Assembly: GCA_937876715.1 (NCBI GenBank)
Contig: CALEGA010000030.1
Location: 1-13,240, forward strand
From: an uncultured Candidatus Saccharibacteria bacterium
GTDB lineage: Bacteria; Patescibacteriota; Saccharimonadia; Saccharimonadales; Saccharimonadaceae
DNA: 13,240 nt
Direction of reading: 5' to 3'
Shown here: piece by piece, positions 1 through 5,368 of the stretch
Layout: each line of letters opens with the position of its first letter
How positions within the stretch are numbered: position 1 is the stretch's first letter
Translations under genes and position numbers: made by a program
The notes under the pieces: model-generated
The model's input: the letters and a program-made list of their open reading frames with translations, nothing else
What the model was told of the DNA's origin: nothing
Databases searched by the model: none

Positions 1-169
1 AGTTAGCTTCGACCGAAGCGTTGTTGGTGGCGGCTGAGGCTTCGGCAATGATGGTCGGTACAAAGACGTACGCCATCACAAAAACGGCGGTCGCCATCAG
101 CGTCAGCTTCAGCGCACGCCCAAAAATAATTGTTTCTTTTATTCTTCCAAGCTTAGTATTAGCTTTCAT
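1..169 (-). CDS. Secreted or membrane protein of unknown function, N-terminal part only (cut by window edge)
   Basis: Only the first 56 codons are in the window; the gene continues past the left edge. The protein starts MKANTKLGRIKE, then has a hydrophobic stretch at about residues 19-42 and a small-residue region (AEASAA) at about 43-48 that fits a signal peptidase I site, so export is likely. The start is well supported: a full AGGAGG Shine-Dalgarno sits 3 nt before the ATG, and a near-perfect promoter lies upstream at 192-221. No domain can be recognised in the visible part, so the function is unknown. It has the same strand as the FtsL-like gene upstream, but the strong promoter of its own argues for a separate transcript. 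Confidence 0.75.
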   Translation of the reverse strand, partial: MKANTKLGRIKETIIFGRALKLTLMATAVFVMAYVFVPTIIAEASAATNNASVEAN

Positions 170-191
170 TGTCCTCCTATTCATAAGCTCT

Positions 192-221
192 ATTATAACA
201 AGCTTATGTTCGTAGTGTCAA
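192..221 (-). promoter_or_regulatory. Consensus sigma70-type promoter for the secreted-protein gene
   Basis: On the minus strand there is an exact TTGACA (216-221) and an exact TATAAT (192-197) separated by 18 bp. The predicted start is near 185, leaving a leader of roughly 16 nt that contains AGGAGG. This is the closest match to the bacterial housekeeping consensus in the window, which suggests strong constitutive expression. Confidence 0.8.
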
Positions 222-311
222 GACAATTTCCCAAAAATCTTCAGGATGCTAAACCAAAATCTTTCCGCTTATCTATAATTTTTACATAAAACCTGTGGAA
301 AATGTTAGTAA

Positions 312-629
312 TTATTCGGCGTAGCCAGAAACCTGCCCTGTTTGCATATTCGCCGCAACTTCATTATTATTACTCATCGCAATACTCGTTAATCTCGCTC
401 GCTCGACGGCAAGATCTTCTTTCCTCGCCTCCAGCTCCGCAATCTCCGTCTCGATTTCAGAAAGCTCATAGTCATAGCTCGTCGCTTTCGTACCTTGGGT
501 TACATAAATCAAACCAATCACTAGCACCAAAATCCCGAGAATCACACTCTGCGACACGCTTCCCAGTGTCTTCGGCATATGTCGCACGGTATTTCGGTTC
601 CGTACCCACGTTGAACTAGATTCTCGCAT
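312..629 (-). CDS. FtsL/DivIC-like septum formation initiator protein
   Basis: This 105-residue protein has the layout of FtsL/DivIC family division proteins: a short basic cytoplasmic N-terminus (1-25), one transmembrane helix (about 27-45), then a heptad-like charged coiled coil (about 54-83, rich in E, L, I, A, R and K) outside the membrane, and a short polar tail. FtsL and DivIC pair with FtsB/FtsQ-type partners in the divisome and help activate septal peptidoglycan synthesis. The family has little sequence identity, so the call rests on architecture and on position downstream of rsmH on the same strand, the classical place of ftsL. FtsI does not follow here; the next gene has its own promoter. 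No strong Shine-Dalgarno is seen next to the ATG (GCGAGAT lies near). A 405-nt spacer separates it from rsmH. Confidence 0.65.
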   Translation of the reverse strand: MRESSSTWVRNRNTVRHMPKTLGSVSQSVILGILVLVIGLIYVTQGTKATSYDYELSEIETEIAELEARKEDLAVERARLTSIAMSNNNEVAANMQTGQVSGYAE

Positions 630-696
630 TTTTTATCTCGCTGTTTTTTCCTTTTTGTTTTTGTATTGGTTTGGTGTATATAACTCAAAACTTAGT

Positions 697-748
697 CCGA
701 GGCGGTGAAGCTTGGCAGAGCTATAAGTAACCATAGCTCCCGCCTCGG
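697..748 (-). ncRNA. Long hairpin with a 12-nt asymmetric bulge in the leader of the FtsL-like gene
   Basis: Read on the minus strand, CCGAGGCGG (748-740) pairs perfectly with CCGCCTCGG (705-697), and directly inside it GAGCTAT (739-733) pairs with ATAGCTC (724-718) around an 8-nt loop. The two helices stack on the 5' side without a gap, while the 3' side carries a 12-nt bulge (717-706). The element ends about 70 nt before the ATG of the FtsL-like gene. There is no U-tract on the minus strand, so it is not a simple terminator. It could be a cis-regulatory leader or an mRNA stability element; it matches no RNA family I can name. Confidence 0.5.
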
Positions 749-786
749 GAAGGTCATAAATTAACACACTCTTTTTATTTAAGACT

Positions 787-825
787 CCGCAACCATATTT
801 TGTAGTTGTGGCAGCCCTTTCGGGC
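787..825 (-). ncRNA. Two small tandem hairpins in the rsmH-ftsL spacer
   Basis: On the minus strand GCCC-GAAA-GGGC (825-814) is a four-pair stem with a GNRA tetraloop. It is followed after 2 nt by CCACAAC (811-805) pairing with GTTGCGG (793-787) with one A-C mismatch and an 11-nt loop. With the larger hairpin at 697-748 they suggest that the 405-nt spacer between rsmH and the FtsL-like gene is a structured RNA leader. Confidence 0.35.
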
Positions 826-868
826 CATATCTCCCCCTATCCCCCAAAAGTCCCCCTGTGTGCTAATT

Positions 869-934
869 TTAGTAGAAGTGAACTTTTACTTTTTGCGCAC
901 GACTCTTGTTCGACACGACGATTTGTTTAGGCAT
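869..934 (-). CDS. Possible 21-residue basic peptide between rsmH and the FtsL-like gene
   Basis: A 22-codon frame (MPKQIVVSNKSRA...HFY, stop TAA) starts 4 nt after a full AGGAGG, as strong a ribosome site as that of the secreted-protein gene. The peptide is basic (K, R and H, no D or E) and ends in aromatic residues. It lies in the spacer between rsmH and the FtsL-like gene on the same strand, upstream of the hairpins. It may be a real small protein or an upstream ORF whose translation affects the structured leader. I recognise no family. A frame this short can arise by chance; the ribosome site is the only positive evidence. Confidence 0.4.
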   Translation of the reverse strand: MPKQIVVSNKSRAQKVKVHFY

Positions 935-1034
935 ATTGCCTCCTTTTTGTTTATTGTTTTTATTTTTAACAAATCTAAGGTTAAAGGCTCACTCCACTTC
1001 AAGCCACTCCACACTTTTCTCACAAATTCGCAGT

Positions 1035-1910
1035 TTAACGCTTTCTCGCAGCTCTTAGTTTCGCACTCCTAGCCCTAGGATTGTTAACTAATTCATTTTG
1101 CCCTGCAACTATTGGACTCTTATTTATAATTTCCAGTTCCGACTCTTCGCCAAAGCTACTCGCTTCCTTAAAATAATTCTTCACCAGCCTATCTTCCAAA
1201 CTATGAAACGTGATAATCGCGACTCTCCCCTCCGGCTTCAGCACTTTCGGGAGCAGCGGCAACGTCTTTTCGATCAACCCTAACTCGTCGTTCACTTCAA
1301 TCCTAATCGCCTGAAACACTCTCGTCGCTGGATGCATCTTCGAATAACGCGATTTCGCCTTAATAAAATCCGCCAGTTCTAACGTACTCTTAAACGGTCG
1401 CGCGTGCACAATCTCCCTTGCTAATCTCTTCGCGTTGCCAGTTCTCTCTTCGCCATACTTCTCAAAAATCTCTGCTAGCTTCCACTCAGGATAGTGATTT
1501 ACCACCCTCTCGGCAGTTAACTCTTGCGTCCTGTCCATTCGCATATCCAGTGGTCCGTCCTTAGCAAAAGAGAAACCTCGCTCGTTTCTATCTAGTTGCG
1601 GGGAAGAAACCCCAAAATCCGCTAAAATCAAATCAAAAGTTTTACCACACTCTACTAACTTTAACACTGAACTGTAAAAATCTCCGTTCACGATTTCCAA
1701 AGGTTCACTTGCGTACTTCCCTTTTAGATACTCCGTCGCAAACGCATCTCGGTCAATTAAAACCGAATCTTTATAATTCCGTGTCAAATCCAAAACTTCA
1801 CTCGCGTGTCCTCCGTACCCCGCCGTGAGATCCAAATACGACTCACCGACCTTGGGTTCGAGTACCTCGAGTACTTCTGATAATAATACGGGTTTATGAA
1901 GCTCTTCCAT
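1035..1910 (-). CDS. rsmH: 16S rRNA (cytosine(1402)-N4)-methyltransferase RsmH
   Basis: RsmH (MraW) uses S-adenosylmethionine to methylate N4 of C1402 in the ribosomal P site of 16S rRNA. The 291-residue protein is close to the usual length of about 300. It carries the family N-terminus HKPVLLSEVLEVL (5-17), the SAM-binding loop LTAGYGGHASE (28-38), the motif ADFGVSSPQLD (97-107) followed by LDMRMD (121-126), and near the C-terminus RVAIITFHSLEDRLVK, all typical of MraW. The start is fixed by HKPVLL beginning at residue 5. An extended -10 (TGATATAAT) lies only 12 nt before the ATG, so a proximal transcript would have almost no leader; a distal promoter near 2306-2334 would give a leader of about 390 nt. 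The gene usually opens the dcw (division and cell wall) cluster; mraZ is not present upstream here, and an FtsL-like gene follows. Confidence 0.96.
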   Translation of the reverse strand: MEELHKPVLLSEVLEVLEPKVGESYLDLTAGYGGHASEVLDLTRNYKDSVLIDRDAFATEYLKGKYASEPLEIVNGDFYSSVLKLVECGKTFDLILADFGVSSPQLDRNERGFSFAKDGPLDMRMDRTQELTAERVVNHYPEWKLAEIFEKYGEERTGNAKRLAREIVHARPFKSTLELADFIKAKSRYSKMHPATRVFQAIRIEVNDELGLIEKTLPLLPKVLKPEGRVAIITFHSLEDRLVKNYFKEASSFGEESELEIINKSPIVAGQNELVNNPRARSAKLRAARKR

Positions 1911-1922
1911 ATAATATATATT

Positions 1923-1931
1923 ATTATATCA
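1923..1931 (-). promoter_or_regulatory. Extended -10 promoter element proximal to rsmH
   Basis: The minus strand reads TGATATAAT, a perfect -10 with the TGn extension, ending 12 nt before the rsmH ATG. Transcription would begin about 5-6 nt before the start codon. No good -35 is seen, as is common for extended -10 promoters. No Shine-Dalgarno is visible in this A/T-only stretch. Confidence 0.5.
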
Positions 1932-1946
1932 TATGCTTCTTCGTTC

Positions 1947-2235
1947 GTTTGAGAACGCTTAACAAGAAATTTCAGCGTTTTTGTTTTTGTTCGATTTTTG
2001 TTTGTTCCTTACACTAGATCTACCACAATCTGCCAAGAAAATCCTGGTTCATATTGTGGCCGTTGAGAGATTATTGTGTAATGGTTGCTAAGACTTCACC
2101 TCGCTCAAAAGAGCGAAGTTCGTTCTTTAGAGTTTTAATTGGGAGGTGTTAGTTTTAGAATGTACAGACGATTTTGTTGACGCGTATCGCAAAAGGTAAC
2201 CGCGCGCCAAAACTCCCTGTTAACCGTTCTCAAAC
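1947..2235 (-). ncRNA. Unassigned structured RNA, about 290 nt, upstream of rsmH
   Basis: The element is closed by arms 2218-2235 and 1947-1964, which pair over 11 bp, one G-G mismatch and 6 bp on the minus strand. Nested inside are CCACAAT (2059-2053) with ATTGTGG (2029-2023), capped by CCAGGA-TTT-TCTTGG, all enclosed by TTACAC/GTGTAA, and a separate hairpin ACTTCGCTC-TTTT-GAGC...GAAGT near 2093-2120. On the minus strand the loops and linkers are rich in A, as in folded RNAs, and a promoter (2306-2334) points into it. I see no long ORF in it. Hallmarks of RNase P RNA (GAGGAAAGUC), SRP RNA (the conserved domain IV loop) and tmRNA (tRNA-like end with GGUUCGA and CCA) are absent. It may be a stand-alone ncRNA or a large leader controlling rsmH. 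A non-autonomous element with terminal inverted repeats is less likely because no target duplication is seen. Confidence 0.5.
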
Positions 2236-2305
2236 TGATATTAATGTTCGTTCGTAGATTGTTGTTTTTGTTTTTCGTTTTTATTTATGACATCTACTTG
2301 CTATT

Positions 2306-2334
2306 AGTATAACCACTTTCAAAACAAAAATCAA
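2306..2334 (-). promoter_or_regulatory. Distal promoter for the structured RNA and/or rsmH
   Basis: The minus strand has TTGATT (2329-2334), a 17-bp spacer and TATACT (2306-2311). The predicted start is near 2299, about 64 nt before the 5' arm of the structured element and about 390 nt before rsmH. The first transcribed stretch is A-rich and carries a GTAGAT/ATCTAC stem. Confidence 0.6.
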
Positions 2335-2372
2335 GCCCTTTTTGCCACTTTTTTGCCCTTTTCACAAAAAAG

Positions 2373-2393
2373 TTATCCACAATATGTGGAAAA
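2373..2393. promoter_or_regulatory. Inverted pair of DnaA-box-like 9-mers
   Basis: TTATCCACA (2373-2381, plus strand), the canonical DnaA box, faces TGTGGAAAA (2385-2393), which reads TTTTCCACA on the other strand; the cores form the palindrome TCCACA-ATA-TGTGGA. They lie in an AT-rich stretch between the divergent promoters of the rsmH side and the KwaB-like gene. A further TTTTCCACA is at 294-302 (minus). Two boxes are too few to call an origin; they could regulate the adjacent promoters or titrate DnaA. Confidence 0.4.
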
Positions 2394-2417
2394 GTAAAAA
2401 ATATTTATTTTTAGTTA

Positions 2418-2426
2418 TGATATAAT
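2418..2426 (+). promoter_or_regulatory. Extended -10 promoter of the KwaB-like gene
   Basis: TGATATAAT on the plus strand is a perfect -10 with the TGn extension. Transcription would start near 2433, giving a leader of about 18 nt that holds the AAGAGAGG ribosome site (2437-2444, 6 nt before the ATG). The region at -35 is A-rich without a clear hexamer. The inverted DnaA-like boxes end about 25 bp upstream. Confidence 0.6.
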
Positions 2427-2450
2427 AGAACAAATTAAGAGAGGTATTCT

Positions 2451-3428
2451 ATGGAATCATTTGATGTCTTCCACTGGGCTAACGAAGTTGACGAAGTTAA
2501 AAACAACGTCTCTGTCGAACTATTTTTATTCAACAAAAATTACACCCCGTTCAAAGTCCGCTACTCCGACAAATTGACCAACTCTGTCAAAGCTATGTTT
2601 ATGCAAGAAGCTATTTCATATATCATTAAAGAAGCTGATAAAGGCCTCGAGTGCCGCGAATACGAAAAATCCGACGGCGAAGATAAAGTTATATATAGAA
2701 CCAAGCTAGAAAATGTCGGGCGCGCAGAAACTCTCATCCATCTCATCGAAAACGAATATAAAGACATTGATTTCTTCTCCGACAACGAATATGAATTTAA
2801 AAAGGTCAAAGGCATTATCGCCAAATTTAGTTACCCGGGTGGCGACGACGGCACTAAAACTTTCTACATCGCCAAAGCACTCTCCGCTTCCGCCGCCCTC
2901 AAAGGCGCGACCAGCTGGGAACTCAACGGCGAATCCTTTGAACCGTTCTCTGCTGAAGTCGCTATCAAAATGCCTGAAGATAATCAAGTCGCCATCATCG
3001 ACGGCAACATCGTCGTCTTTAACCAAACCAAATTCGAAGCCCTCTTCCAATACGACTACAAGTCCCAAGTCCTCGCCGAAGCCAAAGCACGCGAACTCCA
3101 AGAAAAATATAAATTAAGCTTCTCCGAAGGTCTAACTCTTGATGCCTTGCTTCAAGATAAAAAACCGCTTCTGAAAAAAATCCAAAACCTCGACATCTCC
3201 GAAGCTATGACTCAAGAACAAATGCTCGACTACTCCGACGAAATGCAACTCGACTTAATGACCGACGACGACAAATCCATTATTATAATGGATGACCGCG
3301 ACCTCACTATGTTCGTCAACCTCTTGAACGAAGACTACTACGTCTCGCCCGTCACCGGTCTCCGCTATGAAATCAAGAGTAAAAACCTAAGGGGTGAACC
3401 CGACGGTGGCGAACCACCAAGAGGTTAA
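2451..3428 (+). CDS. KwaB-like protein (DUF4868 family), no KwaA partner nearby
   Basis: The 325-residue soluble protein resembles the DUF4868 family, which includes KwaB of the two-gene Kiwa anti-phage system. Two stretches fit the family as I recall it: IIDGNIVVFNQTKFEALFQY (182-201), the hydrophobic strand followed by a K-FE-F helix, and LLNEDYYVSPVTGLRYEIKS (291-310), the end motif with S-x-x-TG-x-x-Y. The N-terminal about 100 residues are acidic and not recognised. In Kiwa, KwaA is a small multi-pass membrane protein and KwaB is cytoplasmic and DNA-linked; no such membrane gene flanks this one, so a defence role cannot be assumed. The start has AAGAGAGG 6 nt upstream and an extended -10 promoter. 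The gene is alone on its strand, and its stop overlaps the helicase stop by 4 nt (TTAA). The C-terminal tail is Gly/Pro-rich. Family call is from memory of motifs. Confidence 0.6.
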   Translation: MESFDVFHWANEVDEVKNNVSVELFLFNKNYTPFKVRYSDKLTNSVKAMFMQEAISYIIKEADKGLECREYEKSDGEDKVIYRTKLENVGRAETLIHLIENEYKDIDFFSDNEYEFKKVKGIIAKFSYPGGDDGTKTFYIAKALSASAALKGATSWELNGESFEPFSAEVAIKMPEDNQVAIIDGNIVVFNQTKFEALFQYDYKSQVLAEAKARELQEKYKLSFSEGLTLDALLQDKKPLLKKIQNLDISEAMTQEQMLDYSDEMQLDLMTDDDKSIIIMDDRDLTMFVNLLNEDYYVSPVTGLRYEIKSKNLRGEPDGGEPPRG

Positions 3429-5368
3429 GTCCAGACCGGCAAGTCATCATCCGGAAACGGATCAAAATCATCACTGTCCGACATCTCATCATAATCATTC
3501 GCTCCATACGGGTCATAACCCAGCTCGGTCAAAAACCTTGACGGCATCGTATAATTCCTCCCCCCAAAGCTAAACCTACTCTGCGCCCACGTCAAAAACA
3601 AATCTTGCATCGCCCGCGTCATTCCAACATAAGCCAGCCGCCGCTCCTCTTCTAGCGCCGCCTCCTCATCTACCGCTCTTGAACTCGGAAACAACCCCTC
3701 CTCCAACCCAACCATAAACACTACCGGAAACTCCAACCCTTTCGCCGCGTGCAATGTCATCAACGTCACGCTATTCTTCCCTGACGCCTCGTCCGCGCTC
3801 GACATCAGCGCCGCATCAGCAAGAAACTCCGGCAGCGTCTCATACTTCGACGCATTGTCCGCCAACACCTCAAGGTTATGAATCCGCTCTTTCCCTGTCG
3901 GCGTCCCGTCGTCGAGTAACGTCGCAAAATCAAAATACGCCACCGCTAGTTCAACAATCTCCGCCGCGCTCTCCCCCTCTTTCTTCCCCTCCGCCAAAAA
4001 CTTCGCCAACCTCGTCATCGTCGTTCTAGCTCTCGGCGTCAAACTCGCAAGCAACTCCTCATCTCCTATCCTCCCTCCCTGTTCAAGGTGAACAAAAATT
4101 TTATTCAAACTCTTCTCTCCCACCCCCGACAGTACATTTTTCGCCACTCTCTCAAGCGACACCTTATCTCGCGGATTGATAATCAAATGCAAAATCGCCA
4201 GCACATCTTTCACTTCCCGCCTGTCATAAAACCTCACCCCGCCAACAATTTTATATGGAATCCTTTGATTGATAAACGCTTTCTCAAACGCATAGCTCTG
4301 CGCATTCGTCCGATATAGTACCGCAAAATCAGAAAACTCTCGCTCCTCGCTCATTTTCAAAATCTTCCGCGCCACATAGTTCGCCTCGTCGCTCTCGTCT
4401 CGCGTCGTCCTAATCTCAATCGGGTCACCCTCCCCCGCCTCCGTATAAAGCACTTTCTCCGACCTCTGCCTGTTCTTATTTATAATCTTCTGGCTCGCCT
4501 CCAAAATATTCCCCGTTGACCGATAGTTCTGCTCCAGCTTAATCACTTTCGCTTCCGGAAAATCTTTCGTAAAGTTCAAAATGTTCGTAAAATCCGCTCC
4601 CCGCCAACTATATATACTCTGCCAATCGTCCCCCACCACACAGATATTATGCCGCTCGTTCACAAGCAACTTAATCAACTGATATTGCACGTGGTTCGTA
4701 TCTTGATACTCGTCAATCAAAATATACTGAAACCGCTCCTGCCACTTCTTCCTCACAGTTGCATTTTCCCAAAAAAGTTTCAAAGCTCGCAACAATAAAT
4801 CATCAAAGTCAAGCGCAGCCGCTTCTTCTTTCTCACGTTCATACGCTCTATAAACTTTCGCCACCGCTTTCTGATTCGGATAGTTCGCCGTCTCGGCATA
4901 CTCAACCGGCGACGCCCCCTCATTCTTCGCCTTAGAAATCATCGCCAGCACCGACTTCGGCTTCAACATCTTGTTATCTACTTTCAAATTCTTCATCGTC
5001 CGCCGAATCAAAGCCACTTGGTCATCCGTATCATAAATCGTAAAATTCCTATCTACCCCCGCCGCTTCCCACTCTTGCCGTAAAATCTTCACACAAATCC
5101 CGTGAAACGTCCCCATATACGGCATAAACCCCCGAGGTGGCTCGCCTTTGCCACGCAATATCTTCCACAATCTCTCTCTCATTTCTCTCGCCGCCTTATT
5201 CGTAAACGTCACCGCAAGAACATTCGACTCATAAACTCCGTTTTTCAACAAATTCGCAATTCGACAAGTCAACGTCTTCGTCTTCCCCGACCCCGCTCCC
5301 GCCAAAATCAACAGCGGTCCCTCCAAAGTATTCACCGCTTCTAACTGCTGCGGATTCAGACCCTCCAT
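3425..5368 (-). CDS. pcrA: UvrD/PcrA/Rep-type ATP-dependent 3'-5' DNA helicase (SF1A)
   Basis: This 647-residue protein is a superfamily 1A helicase that unwinds DNA 3' to 5' in repair and replication restart. All motifs are present in order: Q motif LNPQQLEAV (4-12), Walker A AGAGSGKT (23-30), TFTNKAAREMRERL (54-67), Walker B DEYQDTN (219-225), GDDWQSIYSWRGAD (246-259), LEQNYRS (278-284), VTLMTLHAAKGLEFPVVF (about 534-551) and LAYVGMTRA (578-586). It is shorter than typical PcrA/UvrD (about 720-740): after motif VI only some 60 residues remain, ending in an acidic tail rich in D (about 596-647), so the C-terminal RNA-polymerase-binding Tudor-like domain appears absent. PcrA, UvrD and Rep cannot be separated with certainty from the sequence. 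Its ATG overlaps the murA stop by 1 nt (TAATG), which suggests translational coupling; the stop overlaps that of the convergent KwaB-like gene. Confidence 0.93.
   Translation of the reverse strand: MEGLNPQQLEAVNTLEGPLLILAGAGSGKTKTLTCRIANLLKNGVYESNVLAVTFTNKAAREMRERLWKILRGKGEPPRGFMPYMGTFHGICVKILRQEWEAAGVDRNFTIYDTDDQVALIRRTMKNLKVDNKMLKPKSVLAMISKAKNEGASPVEYAETANYPNQKAVAKVYRAYEREKEEAAALDFDDLLLRALKLFWENATVRKKWQERFQYILIDEYQDTNHVQYQLIKLLVNERHNICVVGDDWQSIYSWRGADFTNILNFTKDFPEAKVIKLEQNYRSTGNILEASQKIINKNRQRSEKVLYTEAGEGDPIEIRTTRDESDEANYVARKILKMSEEREFSDFAVLYRTNAQSYAFEKAFINQRIPYKIVGGVRFYDRREVKDVLAILHLIINPRDKVSLERVAKNVLSGVGEKSLNKIFVHLEQGGRIGDEELLASLTPRARTTMTRLAKFLAEGKKEGESAAEIVELAVAYFDFATLLDDGTPTGKERIHNLEVLADNASKYETLPEFLADAALMSSADEASGKNSVTLMTLHAAKGLEFPVVFMVGLEEGLFPSSRAVDEEAALEEERRLAYVGMTRAMQDLFLTWAQSRFSFGGRNYTMPSRFLTELGYDPYGANDYDEMSDSDDFDPFPDDDLPVWT

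Noticed and set aside
775..828. Seventeen-codon frame on the minus strand with GGGGGAG in front
   Set aside because: The G-rich site is only 2 nt from the ATG, and the first codons form the GNRA hairpin 814-825; the peptide shows no family features.
990..1012. Two CACTCCAC copies 15 bp apart after rsmH
   Set aside because: Only two short copies without further structure; may be chance.
1947..2235. Reading the inverted-repeat-bounded block as a MITE or an RNase P, SRP or tmRNA gene
   Set aside because: No flanking target duplication is visible, and the conserved cores of the three RNA families are absent on both strands. A MITE cannot be excluded without a genome search.
2706..3117. Long alternative frames on both strands inside the KwaB-like gene
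   Set aside because: They lack ribosome sites and have low-complexity Ser/Pro/Lys or Phe/Asp composition typical of shadow frames of biased codons.
4080..4094. Palindrome TGTTCA-AGG-TGAACA, vaguely like a parS site
   Set aside because: It is 15 bp with the wrong core and spacing compared with TGTTTCACGTGAAACA, and it lies in the helicase coding sequence where VHLEQ explains the bases.
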